A stretch of 64,000 nt of DNA, from contig NZ_LPNO01000035.1 in the NCBI RefSeq assembly GCF_001952855.1, forward strand, positions 406,434-470,433, written 5' to 3'. Shown here piece after piece: positions 1 to 7,585 of this stretch; position 1 is the stretch's first letter; each line of letters begins with the position of its first letter. Source of the stretch: Pseudomonas sp. ATCC PTA-122608. GTDB taxonomy: Bacteria; Pseudomonadota; Gammaproteobacteria; Pseudomonadales; Pseudomonadaceae. A program made the translations under genes and the position numbers. The notes below the pieces were generated by a model, which was not told the origin of the DNA, did no database searches, and worked only from the letters and a program-made list of their open reading frames with translations.

Positions 1-31
1 CCCAGCGGGAGCAAGCTCCCTCGCCACAGGG
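1..31. repeat. REP-type palindrome, truncated by the window edge
   Basis: The first bases carry the core GGGAGCAAGCTCCC followed by CTCGCCACAG. The same unit recurs near 5933-5965 (reverse orientation), 6040-6067 and 17645-17664. This is the form of Pseudomonas REP elements. It sits downstream of the stop of the minus-strand GFA-family gene. Confidence 0.8.
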
Positions 32-47
32 TTTGTGTGAATCATGT

Positions 48-488
48 CTACAGGGGAACGCTCAACGCCTGTGCAAAAGCCTGGGGCGTAGGGCTTTCCG
101 GCCAGGTCGGAACGCCCTCCGCCAGCGTCACCCACGGCTGCTTGTGCCGCAGCCAAATATGCGCCACCGGCTGCACGGACGGGCTCTCATCCAGTGTCCC
201 GACCCGCAGCACAACCAACCCCGGCGCGGCCGTCGTGGTGTTGCAGATCCGCGTATGGCACACCCCGCACAACCGATGCTCCGAACGTTGCCCGTCAACG
301 TCATAGGCATATTCCGTCAGCGAACCTTCAACCCGCAGCGCATCCGCCGGCAACAGCGCATGCAGGGCAAACGCGCTACCGCTCCAGGTCTGGCAGTGGC
401 GGCAATGGCAGGCATACACCGCCAGCGGCGCTTCGGTATCGAGGGTGTAGGTCACGCTGGCGCAGCGACACTGGCCGGTGAGTGTCAT
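48..488 (-). CDS. GFA / CENP-V family zinc protein
   Basis: A 146-residue protein of the glutathione-dependent formaldehyde-activating (GFA/CENP-V) family. The zinc-binding cysteines are visible: GQCRC (Cys7, Cys9), CHCRHC (Cys27, 29, 32) and CGVC (Cys74, Cys77). Most bacterial members have no proven substrate, so the formaldehyde role of the founding member should not be assumed. The start was placed at MTLTGQC because the family begins a few residues before the GxCxC motif; an upstream ATG would add 13 unrelated residues. It is transcribed divergently from the LysR gene at 606, so that regulator may control it (inference). Confidence 0.85.
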   Translation of the reverse strand: MTLTGQCRCASVTYTLDTEAPLAVYACHCRHCQTWSGSAFALHALLPADALRVEGSLTEYAYDVDGQRSEHRLCGVCHTRICNTTTAAPGLVVLRVGTLDESPSVQPVAHIWLRHKQPWVTLAEGVPTWPESPTPQAFAQALSVPL

Positions 489-605
489 CAAAAACGATCC
501 TGTGCAAAGTGAGGGCGAAAGCCCCATCGGTTATGCTCGCCAGCATGCCGCAGCCCCCGAACAAAGAACATCCGCCAAAACTGCCCAGCGGCTCACAGGA
601 AATGT

Positions 606-1499
606 ATGAACGCCCCGCAACTCCAATGGGAAACCCAGCGCGCCTTCCTCGCCGTGTTGCGCACCGGCAGCCTGTCGGGCGCAGCCCGTTTGCTGGGGAT
701 CGCCCAGGCCACCGCGCGGCGACGGATCGAGGCCCTGGAGCAGAGCGTCGGGGTCAGCCTGTTTATCCGCTCACCCGCCGGGCTATTGCCCACCGACACG
801 GCCAAGGACCTGATCAGCCATGTTGAAGCGATGGCTGTTGCCGCCAACGCCTTTAACCGCGCAGCCTCGGCCGACACGGCGCTCGCCGGCGGCACGGTGC
901 GGCTCACCAGTGGCAAGCTGCTGGGCGTTGAAGTGCTGCCGCCCATGTTGCGCAGCCTGCGCCGTGATCATCCGCAATTGGCCATCGAGCTGAGCGTATC
1001 CAATCGACTGCAGGCGCTTGCCCGGCAAGAGGCCGACGTCGCCGTACGCATCAGTCGCCCGGTCGAATCCACCGTGGTCGCGCGCAAGGTCGGCGACCTG
1101 CAAGTCGGGTTGTACGCTGCGCCAGAATTGCTCGCAGAGCAGGGCACGCCCGACACCGTTGCGCAATTGCACGGCTACTCGCTGATCGGGCCAGACCGCA
1201 ACTTGCTGGAGATCGAATTCCTGGGTGAGCGCGGTTTCGACTGTTCGGCGCCCAGTACGGTGATTCGCACCGACGATCACCTCGCGCAGTTGGCCGCGTT
1301 GCGTGCGGGGCTGGGGATCGGCGTGTGTTCAGCCCAGGTGGCACAACGTCACGGACTGGTGCGGGTGTTGCCCGCGCAGGTGGATTTCAAGGTTGACGTG
1401 TGGATCGCCATGCACCAGGACATGCGCAAGGTCCCGCGCATCGCCGTGGTGTTCGATGGGTTGGGCGCGGCCCTGACGGATTTCCTTCACCCGCGATAA
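606..1499 (+). CDS. LysR-family transcriptional regulator
   Basis: A 297-residue LysR-type regulator: an N-terminal winged helix-turn-helix (about residues 8-65, with FLAVLRTGSLSGAARLLG and the recognition helix near TARRRIEALE), then a substrate-binding domain from about 90 to 295. It is divergent from the GFA gene with a gap of about 117 bp, the usual arrangement for a LysR regulator and its target. Its 3' end overlaps the converging LysR gene by 13 nt. The ligand is not predictable from sequence. Confidence 0.9.
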   Translation: MNAPQLQWETQRAFLAVLRTGSLSGAARLLGIAQATARRRIEALEQSVGVSLFIRSPAGLLPTDTAKDLISHVEAMAVAANAFNRAASADTALAGGTVRLTSGKLLGVEVLPPMLRSLRRDHPQLAIELSVSNRLQALARQEADVAVRISRPVESTVVARKVGDLQVGLYAAPELLAEQGTPDTVAQLHGYSLIGPDRNLLEIEFLGERGFDCSAPSTVIRTDDHLAQLAALRAGLGIGVCSAQVAQRHGLVRVLPAQVDFKVDVWIAMHQDMRKVPRIAVVFDGLGAALTDFLHPR

Positions 1500-2380
1500 C
1501 GCAACGCGTCCACCAACAGCGCAAACGCCGGCGAGGCCTGGCGGCGGCTGGGGTAGTACAGGTGAAAGCCGGAAAACGGCGCGCACCAGTCATCCAGCAC
1601 CTGCACCAGTCGCCCGTCCGCCAGATAAGGCGCCACCAAGTCGGCAGGCACGTAACTCAAGCCCAAGCCATCGACCGCTGCCTTGAGCAATGGGTACACG
1701 CCATTGAACGTCACCTGGCCAGACACCCGCACATTCAGGCTTTCGTCGCCTTTCTTGAATTCCCACACATACAGGCCGCCATTGGTGGGCAAGCGCAAGT
1801 TGTTGCAGGCGTGATCGGTCAGGTCCCGAGGCGTGCGGGGGATCGCGCGCTGGGCGAAATAGGCCGGTGAGCCCACCACCAGCATGCGCATGTCGGGGCT
1901 GATGCGCGTGGCAATCATGCCTTGGGCCACGTCTTCCCCAAGGCGCACGCCGGCGTCGAAACCCTGGGCGGCGATGTCGACAAAACTGTAGTCGCAACAC
2001 ACCTCCACCGAGATATCCGGGTACTGCGCCAGGAACGGTTTCAACACCGGCCACAGGATGAATTCCAGCGCGTGGTCCATGGCGTTGATGCGAATGGTGC
2101 CGGACGGCCGGTCGCGCAAATTACTCAGGCCTTCAAGGCCCACCTGGATTTCATCGAAATGCGGCCCGACCGTATCGATCAAGTGCTGCCCGGCCTCGGT
2201 GGGCGACACGCTGCGGGTGGTGCGGGTCAGCAGGCGCAACCCCAGTCGCGCCTCCAGGGCGCGGATGGTATGGCTCAGCGCCGATTGGGAAACCCCGAGC
2301 TTGGCCGCCGCCTTGGTAAAGCTGCGCTCCCGGGCTACCGCGAGAAAGGCGAGCAGGTCGTTGGCGTTTTCCCTGAGCAT
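1487..2380 (-). CDS. LysR-family transcriptional regulator
   Basis: A 297-residue LysR-type regulator with the helix-turn-helix at about residues 8-65 (FLAVARERSFTKAAAKLGVSQSALSHTIRALE) and a C-terminal effector domain. It resembles the subgroup divergent from aldo/keto reductase genes. The next gene, on the opposite strand with a gap of about 100 bp, is an aldo/keto reductase followed by a cupin, which are its likely targets (inference). The AT-rich divergent promoter region is 2381-2479. The 3' end overlaps the converging LysR gene by 13 nt. Confidence 0.9.
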   Translation of the reverse strand: MLRENANDLLAFLAVARERSFTKAAAKLGVSQSALSHTIRALEARLGLRLLTRTTRSVSPTEAGQHLIDTVGPHFDEIQVGLEGLSNLRDRPSGTIRINAMDHALEFILWPVLKPFLAQYPDISVEVCCDYSFVDIAAQGFDAGVRLGEDVAQGMIATRISPDMRMLVVGSPAYFAQRAIPRTPRDLTDHACNNLRLPTNGGLYVWEFKKGDESLNVRVSGQVTFNGVYPLLKAAVDGLGLSYVPADLVAPYLADGRLVQVLDDWCAPFSGFHLYYPSRRQASPAFALLVDALRYRG

Positions 2381-2479
2381 TGATGAGTCACCCTCATAAG
2401 TATTTTCAGATTCTAGCGGCTAATTATCACAATTCGTAACTGTTAGATTGGATTCAGTCCCCTTACCCGGAGAATGACC

Positions 2480-3475
2480 ATGCGCAAACGCACACTCGGT
2501 AACTGCCAACTCGAAGTCTCGGCCCTGGGGCTCGGTTGCATGGGCATGAGCTTTGGCTACGGCCCTGCGGCCGATAAGAAGCAGATGATTGCCTTGCTGC
2601 GGAACGCGGTCGAGCAAGGCGTGACCTTCTTCGATACCGCTGAAGTCTATGGCCCGTTCATCAACGAAGAACTGCTGGGCGAAGCCCTGTCGCCGCTGCG
2701 TGAGCAGGTTGTGATCGCCACCAAGTTCGGCTTCGCCCTGGACCCGTCCGGCAACGGTAAATGGTCTGGTCTCAACAGCCGCCCCGAGCATATCCGTCAG
2801 GTGGCTGAAGCGTCGCTCAAGCGCCTGAAGACGGATGTTATCGACCTGTTTTATCAGCATCGGGTTGATCCGAATGTACCGATCGAAGAGGTGGCCGGTG
2901 CCGTGAAGGATTTGATTCAGGAGGGCAAGGTCAAGCATTTCGGTTTGTCTGAAGCCGGTGCCTCGACCATCCGCCGCGCCCATGCCGTTCAACCGGTGGC
3001 CGCACTGCAAAGTGAGTACTCCCTGTGGTGGCGCAAGCCGGAGGCGGAGGTGCTGCCGCTGCTGGAGGAACTGGGCATTGGGCTGGTGCCCTACAGCCCG
3101 TTGGGCAAAGGTTTTCTGACCGGCAAGTTCGACAGCCAGAGCACCTTTGACAGCTCGGACTTTCGCAGCAATTTGCCGAGGTTCACGCCCGAAGCCTTGC
3201 AGGCCAACCAGGCCCTGGTGGAGTTGCTGCGTCAGGTTGCCCAGCGAAAAAATGCCACGCCCTCGCAGATAGCACTCGCCTGGCTGCTGGCCCAAAAGCC
3301 ATGGATCGTACCGATTCCAGGCACCACCAAAACCTCACGCCTGACGGAAAACCTGGGGGCGGTCGAAGTGCAGCTCAGTGCGACAGAACTCACTGAGCTG
3401 GATGCTGCCGCCGCGAATATCGCCGTGCACGGCGACCGCTATCCCGAAGCCCTGGAAAGGATGACCGGCCTATGA
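2480..3475 (+). CDS. Aldo/keto reductase
   Basis: A 331-residue NADP-dependent oxidoreductase of the aldo/keto reductase superfamily, a TIM barrel that reduces aldehydes and ketones or oxidises the alcohols. The catalytic tetrad is readable: Asp52, Tyr57 (FDTAEVYGPF), Lys82 (ATKFGF) and His127 (FYQHRVD). The C-terminal PGTTKTSRLTEN matches the cofactor phosphate-binding region. An ATG lies 6 nt upstream, but the GGAGA ribosome site at 2469 is correctly spaced only for 2480. It is translationally coupled to the cupin gene (4-nt overlap) and divergent from a LysR gene. Confidence 0.92.
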   Translation: MRKRTLGNCQLEVSALGLGCMGMSFGYGPAADKKQMIALLRNAVEQGVTFFDTAEVYGPFINEELLGEALSPLREQVVIATKFGFALDPSGNGKWSGLNSRPEHIRQVAEASLKRLKTDVIDLFYQHRVDPNVPIEEVAGAVKDLIQEGKVKHFGLSEAGASTIRRAHAVQPVAALQSEYSLWWRKPEAEVLPLLEELGIGLVPYSPLGKGFLTGKFDSQSTFDSSDFRSNLPRFTPEALQANQALVELLRQVAQRKNATPSQIALAWLLAQKPWIVPIPGTTKTSRLTENLGAVEVQLSATELTELDAAAANIAVHGDRYPEALERMTGL

Positions 3476-3948
3476 AAACCAGCTTCGCCGCCACCGCGCT
3501 TTCATTGTCATTACTGGCACTCGATTCACAGGCACAGGAGACACCCATGCTGACCATCACGCCCAACGGTTCCCAGCCTTCAGCAAAAGGCCCGGCGGAT
3601 TATTTCACCGGCACCGTACGCGTCGACTCACCTTTCAAGGGCACCGACGCCGCGCGCGTCACCGGGGCTTTCGTTACCTTTGAGCCGGGCGCACGCACCG
3701 CTTGGCACACTCACCCTTTGGGGCAGACATTGATCGTGACCGCAGGCCTGGGCCAGGTCCAGGAATGGGGCCAGCCGGTGCGGGCAATCCGCCCCGGCGA
3801 CACGGTATGGATTGCGCCAGGGGTCAAGCATTGGCATGGCGCGACGGCGAACACCGCCATGACCCATATCGCGATTAGCGAAATGCTCGACGGCAAGGTG
3901 GTGGACTGGATGGAACAGGTCAGCGACTCACAGTACGCGGCGCAGTAA
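3472..3948 (+). CDS. Secreted cupin, (R)-mandelonitrile-lyase-like
   Basis: A 158-residue single-domain cupin with a likely signal peptide (residues 1 to about 22, cut near AQE). The body closely resembles cupin hydroxynitrile lyases such as the Granulicella enzyme, recalled from memory. The shared features are KGPADYFTGTVR, FEPGARTAWHTHPLGQTL and the metal ligands His79, His81, Gln85 and His120. These enzymes bind Mn and cleave or form cyanohydrins, but the physiological substrate of the Pseudomonas members is unknown, and many relatives are annotated only as quercetin-dioxygenase-like. The start overlaps the aldo/keto reductase stop (ATGA), so the two are co-translated. The predicted export is unusual beside a cytoplasmic reductase. 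Confidence 0.8.
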   Translation: MKTSFAATALSLSLLALDSQAQETPMLTITPNGSQPSAKGPADYFTGTVRVDSPFKGTDAARVTGAFVTFEPGARTAWHTHPLGQTLIVTAGLGQVQEWGQPVRAIRPGDTVWIAPGVKHWHGATANTAMTHIAISEMLDGKVVDWMEQVSDSQYAAQ

Positions 3949-3954
3949 TCCGCT

Positions 3955-4818
3955 TCACCGCCGCAACTGCGGCTCGCCTTCAATACAACTCACCAAAAAC
4001 TCCATCACCACCTTCACCGAAGGCGAGCGGCGCATATCCGGATACACCGTCAGCCAGATATCGCGAACCGGGCCTTCGGTATTCGTTGCCAGGCGCACCA
4101 ATGCCGCGTCGTGATCACCCACCAGCGTGGGCAATACCACCGCACCCACCTGGGCCCGGGCGGCCATTTGCTGGGTGATCAGGTCGCTGGCGGCGAAGGC
4201 AATCGTGCGGTTGCCGCGTACCTGATGCATCCACGCCTGTTGGGGCAGGTGGTCGCGGGTGGCGTCATAGGCAATGAACGTCCATTGTTCAGCGGGCAGT
4301 TGTTTGAGCTCGGGCGTGGCATAGAGCCCGAAACGCACGGCGCCGACCTTTCTGCGTACCAGCGCTTCCTCATCGGGACGCACGGTGCGCAGGGCAATGT
4401 CGGCTTCGCCTTTGTCGAGGGCGGCGAGCGTTGTCGAGGACATCAACACGATATTCAGCTTGGGATACTGCGCTCTGAAGCGTGCGACATGGGGCGCGAT
4501 GCAGTGGATGGCTATCGACGGCGGGCAACTGACACGCACGGTGCCGGCCACTTCGATCGAGGCCACGCGGGACAGGCGCATCACTTCGGTGGCCATGTCG
4601 CCCATGCCTGCCGCCAATTTCGCCAGTGCCCGGCCTTCCTCGGTGAGCGGCCGGCTGCGGGGCAGGCGGTCTACCAGTTTGACGCCGAGGGCTTTTTCCA
4701 GGGCATCGACGCGGCGGCCAACGGTGGCATGTTCCACCTGCAGCTCGCGGGCGGCAGCCGACAGTGACTGGGTGCGCGCCAGCACGGTGAAGAAATACAG
4801 ATCCTGCCAGTCGAACAT
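3955..4818 (-). CDS. LysR-family transcriptional regulator
   Basis: A 287-residue LysR regulator beginning MFDWQDLYFFTVLARTQSL, with the helix-turn-helix at about residues 5-62 and the effector domain after residue 90. The open frame continues 229 codons upstream, but that extension is antisense to the quinone reductase and has no LysR character, so the start was set at 4818. It is divergent from the quinone oxidoreductase with a gap of about 100 bp and probably controls it. It converges on the cupin gene with only 6 nt between stops. Confidence 0.9.
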   Translation of the reverse strand: MFDWQDLYFFTVLARTQSLSAAARELQVEHATVGRRVDALEKALGVKLVDRLPRSRPLTEEGRALAKLAAGMGDMATEVMRLSRVASIEVAGTVRVSCPPSIAIHCIAPHVARFRAQYPKLNIVLMSSTTLAALDKGEADIALRTVRPDEEALVRRKVGAVRFGLYATPELKQLPAEQWTFIAYDATRDHLPQQAWMHQVRGNRTIAFAASDLITQQMAARAQVGAVVLPTLVGDHDAALVRLATNTEGPVRDIWLTVYPDMRRSPSVKVVMEFLVSCIEGEPQLRR

Positions 4819-4920
4819 CGGGTTATTTCCGCACGGAGGGTGGGAGGTATTGGGGAATTCTCGTACAGAGTACTGCCTTTTACCATGGCGCATTCCCAAC
4901 GCAAACGGAGTTGTCCCGCG

Positions 4921-5919
4921 ATGAAAGCCCTCACCCTTGAAACCTACGGCGGCCCTGAGGTCGTTCAACTGCGCCTTGATGTGCCCAAACCCCAAGTGAC
5001 CGCCGGCCATGTATTGGTCAAGGTGGCCTGCGCCGGGATCAATTTCATGGATGTGCACACCCGCCAGGGCAAGTACGCCAAATCGGTGACCTACCCGGTA
5101 CGGCTGCCGTGCACTCTGGGTATGGAAGGGGCGGGTGTGGTGGTGGCGGTGGGCGAGGGCGTGAGCCATTTGGCTCCGGGTGATCGGGTGGCTTGGTGCA
5201 TTGCCTGGGGCGCGTTTGCTGAATACGCCAGCGTTCCCGCCGCGCGGGTGGCGCAAATTCCCAATGCGATCGGCTTCGATCAAGCGGCTGCGGCGATGTT
5301 CCAGGGCTGCACGGCTCACTACCTGATTGAAGATGTCGCGCGGTTGCAGGCGGGCAACCGCTGCTTGATCCACGCGGCTTCCGGCAGCATCGGCCAGTTG
5401 CTGGTGCAAATGGCCCACCGGCTCGGCGCCACGGTGTTCACCACCGGCAGCAGCGCCGAAAAGTGCGCGATTGCGCTGCAGCGTGGCGCCGATCAGGCCT
5501 GGCAATACGACGGGTTTTCCGAGCGGGTGTTGGAGGCAACGCAGGGACAGGGCGTGGATGTGGTGTTCGATTCGGTGGGCAAGGCCACCTTGCGCGAGAG
5601 CTTCAGGGCGTGCCGCACGCGAGGGTTGATCGTCAATTACGGCAATGTCTCGGGTTCGATCACTGATCTGGACCCGATGGAGTTGGGGGAAGCCGGTTCA
5701 CTGTTCCTGACTCGCCCACGGCTCAACGACCATATGGCCGACGGCCCGACGGTGCAGAGGCGTGCCAATGCGGTGTTCGCGGCGATGCTCGAAGGTTCGC
5801 TGACAGTGGATATCGAAGGGCATTACGCGCTGGAAGAAGTGCAGCAAGTGCACGCGCGGATTGAGGCACGGCAGCAGATTGGCAAGGCGGTGGTGTGGCT
5901 GGATCGTGAACTTCACTAA
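4921..5919 (+). CDS. Zinc-free quinone oxidoreductase (MDR superfamily)
   Basis: A 332-residue medium-chain reductase of the NADPH:quinone oxidoreductase (QOR) type. It has an N-terminal GroES-like domain (about 1-120, with ACAGINFMDVHTRQGKY and LGMEGAGVVVAVGEGV) and a Rossmann domain carrying the QOR-type HAASGSIGQLLVQMA motif near residue 152. No zinc-binding cysteine cluster is seen, as expected for this subgroup. It catalyses one- or two-electron reduction of quinones or enones with NADPH. The start MKALTLETYGG is typical of the family; the frame extends 27 codons upstream without support. It is divergent from the LysR gene at 3955-4818. Confidence 0.9.
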   Translation: MKALTLETYGGPEVVQLRLDVPKPQVTAGHVLVKVACAGINFMDVHTRQGKYAKSVTYPVRLPCTLGMEGAGVVVAVGEGVSHLAPGDRVAWCIAWGAFAEYASVPAARVAQIPNAIGFDQAAAAMFQGCTAHYLIEDVARLQAGNRCLIHAASGSIGQLLVQMAHRLGATVFTTGSSAEKCAIALQRGADQAWQYDGFSERVLEATQGQGVDVVFDSVGKATLRESFRACRTRGLIVNYGNVSGSITDLDPMELGEAGSLFLTRPRLNDHMADGPTVQRRANAVFAAMLEGSLTVDIEGHYALEEVQQVHARIEARQQIGKAVVWLDRELH

Positions 5920-5931
5920 CTGCGAGAGAGC

Positions 5932-6068
5932 TTGTGTGGCGAGGGAGCTTGCTCCCGCTGGGCTGCGAAGCGGCCCCACAACCTGCCAATGGGGTTTTCC
6001 TGGAGAAACGCAGTGAGTTCATTGGGGCTGCTGCGCAGCCCAGCGGGAGCAAGCTCCCTCGCCACAGT
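5932..6068. repeat. REP pair in inverted orientation (BIME/REPIN-like)
   Basis: Two copies of a REP unit face each other. One is at about 5933-5980 (GTGGCGAGGGAGCTTGCTCCC, then GGCTGCGAAGC); the other is at about 6028-6067 (GCTGCGCAGCC, then GGGAGCAAGCTCCCTCGCCAC). About 50 bp lie between them. They fill most of the gap between the quinone reductase and the repeat-protein gene. No RAYT transposase is in the window. Confidence 0.8.
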
Positions 6069-6104
6069 GGTCGTGGCGCTTGTGAGGATCAGTTAATAGC
6101 AGGC

Positions 6105-6132
6105 GAAAAAAAGCCGGCTGATCAGGCCGGCT
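6105..6132 (-). terminator. Rho-independent terminator of the repeat-protein gene
   Basis: On the minus strand a 7-bp GC-rich stem (AGCCGGC/GCCGGCT, 6112-6118 with 6126-6132) is followed directly by a run of seven T (plus-strand A run 6106-6112). It lies about 25 nt after the stop at 6158. Confidence 0.8.
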
Positions 6133-6157
6133 GGGGGTGAACCGCGAACGACAGGGG

Positions 6158-6544
6158 TTATGCGCGGTTTTCCATCAGGCGGTCTGCACCACCTTCAGCT
6201 ACACGGTTTTCTTGAAGACGGTCTGCACCACCTTCGGCTACGCGGTTTTCTTGAAGACGGTCTGCACCACCTTCGGCTACGCGGTTTTCTTGAAGACGGT
6301 CTGCACCACCTTCGGCTACGCGGTTTTCTTGAAGACGGTCTGCACCACCTTCGGCTACGCGGTTTTCTTGAAGACGATCAGCACCACCTTCAGCAACGCG
6401 ACGTTCCAGCATACGGTCAGAACCGCCCTCAGCCACGCGGCTGTCCATCAGGCGATCCGCGCCGCCTTCAGCGACGGCAGGTTGGGTAAAGGCGCTTACA
6501 GCAAGTACCGAGAAAGCGAGGCTGAGCAAGAGTTGGCGTTTCAT
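6158..6544 (-). CDS. Secreted protein of eight 13-residue tandem repeats
   Basis: A 128-residue protein: a signal peptide (MKRQLLLSLAFSVLAVSAF, cut near PAVA), then exactly eight 13-residue units. The consensus unit is VAEGGADRLQENR. The first unit ends MDSR, the second reads VAEGGSDRMLERR, units three to seven are identical and the last ends MENR, followed by one alanine. Similar short Pseudomonas proteins with AEGGSDRL-type repeats are known to me, sometimes labelled phage infection protein, without an established function. The repeats are charged and contain no cysteine. A terminator follows. It stands alone, and its expression control is unknown. Confidence 0.85.
   Translation of the reverse strand: MKRQLLLSLAFSVLAVSAFTQPAVAEGGADRLMDSRVAEGGSDRMLERRVAEGGADRLQENRVAEGGADRLQENRVAEGGADRLQENRVAEGGADRLQENRVAEGGADRLQENRVAEGGADRLMENRA
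6172..6475. repeat. 39-bp tandem repeat array inside the repeat-protein gene
   Basis: The 39-bp unit GACGGTCTGCACCACCTTCG plus 19 further bases (plus-strand reading) is repeated in register with the 13-residue protein unit. The inner five copies are nearly or fully identical at DNA level, while the outer copies have diverged at third positions and in the last codons. This points to recent expansion by slippage or unequal exchange. Confidence 0.9.
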
Positions 6545-6644
6545 GAGGGTGTGCTCCGGGATGTCATTGGTTGGTATGGATGTGATGTTACGCGGTGGAT
6601 TTTTTTAGAGAACTTCATTGGGCTGATGGTGACTATCGACGCCA

Positions 6645-6672
6645 GCGATGGCCCGTTTTCGCGGGCCATCGC
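6645..6672. other. Strong 11-bp hairpin between pirin and the repeat gene
   Basis: GCGATGGCCCG pairs perfectly with CGGGCCATCGC across a 6-nt TTTTCG loop. It begins just after the pirin stop (6681, minus strand). No T run follows on the minus strand, so it may be a weak terminator, an RNA 3'-end stabiliser or part of the repeat gene's upstream region. Confidence 0.6.
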
Positions 6673-6680
6673 GCCGACTA

Positions 6681-7403
6681 TCACGGCATTTCAGGCAGTT
6701 CCTGAGGGCGCAGGTCGAACACCAGCACCTCGGCGTCCTCGCCATGGCTCAGGTGAATTTCCCGCTCATCGCGCACTCGGGCGCCGTCGCCTTCGTGCAA
6801 GCGTTGGCCGTTGACTTCAACGCTGCCCCGCGCCACATGGATGTAGGCGTAGCGCTCCGGAGCCAGTGGCAGGCTGGCGGTTTCAAAGCCGTTGAATAGC
6901 CCGGCATACACCCGCGCATCCTGGCGCACGCCGAGGGAGCCGTCGGTGCCTTCCGGCGAGATGATCAACTGCAACCGGCCGCGTTTTTGCGCCTCGGTGA
7001 AGTGCTCCTGCTGATAGCGCGGTTCGGCGCCCGCCACCTGCGGCACTATCCAGATTTGCAGGAAGTGCACGCCCTGGGTGTGGCTGTGGTTGAACTCGCT
7101 GTGGGCCACGCCGCTGCCGGCGCTCATCAGTTGCACATCGCCGGGGCGAATCACCGAACCAGTGCCCAGGGTGTCCTTGTGTTCCAGGGCACCTTCGAGC
7201 ACATAGGAGAAAATCTCCATGTCGCGGTGCGGGTGTTGGCCGAAGCCCTTGCCGGCGGCAACCCGGTCATCGTTGATCACCAGCAGGTCGGAAAAACCCT
7301 GTTCCTTGGGGTTCCAGTAGTTGGCAAACGAGAACGTGTGGAACGACTTCAACCAACCGTGATTGGCGGCGCCGCGTTCCGAGGCTTTGCGAAGGGTCAG
7401 CAT
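6681..7403 (-). CDS. Pirin-family bicupin protein
   Basis: A 240-residue pirin/YhaK-type protein. The N-terminal cupin contains GFGQHPHRDMEIFSYVLEG and the second metal-ligand stretch SAGSGVAHSEFNHS, which supply the His/His/His/Glu iron site of pirins. The C-terminal cupin (about 150-235) is degenerate. Members act as redox-linked regulators or as quercetin 2,3-dioxygenases; the in vivo role here cannot be chosen from sequence. MLTLRKASERG is the family-typical start. It is divergent from the GlxA-type regulator at 7586, which may control it (inference). Confidence 0.9.
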   Translation of the reverse strand: MLTLRKASERGAANHGWLKSFHTFSFANYWNPKEQGFSDLLVINDDRVAAGKGFGQHPHRDMEIFSYVLEGALEHKDTLGTGSVIRPGDVQLMSAGSGVAHSEFNHSHTQGVHFLQIWIVPQVAGAEPRYQQEHFTEAQKRGRLQLIISPEGTDGSLGVRQDARVYAGLFNGFETASLPLAPERYAYIHVARGSVEVNGQRLHEGDGARVRDEREIHLSHGEDAEVLVFDLRPQELPEMP

Positions 7404-7585
7404 GGGGTGTTCTCCTCAAGGGAAGCTTGGCTGCGAGATGCAGGGCTTCGGTGTGAGAAGAAGGTTACTGGTTAGCGAAAGGTTGATTAAGAAGTTGAAA
7501 AAGGAATGACTGTCTCGTGTGAGTTGACAGTGATCAGCGTGCCATAATGCTCCCGTTCATCTCTCTCAACGGACAATTCCTGACA

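Noticed and set aside
4819..5505. N-terminal extension of the LysR gene at 3955 by 229 codons
   Set aside because: The extension is antisense to the quinone reductase and has no family similarity; LysR proteins start at the helix-turn-helix, matching 4818.
6172..6475. Array of 39-bp units considered as CRISPR
   Set aside because: The units are directly adjacent without spacers and encode an in-frame 13-residue protein repeat with a signal peptide and terminator.
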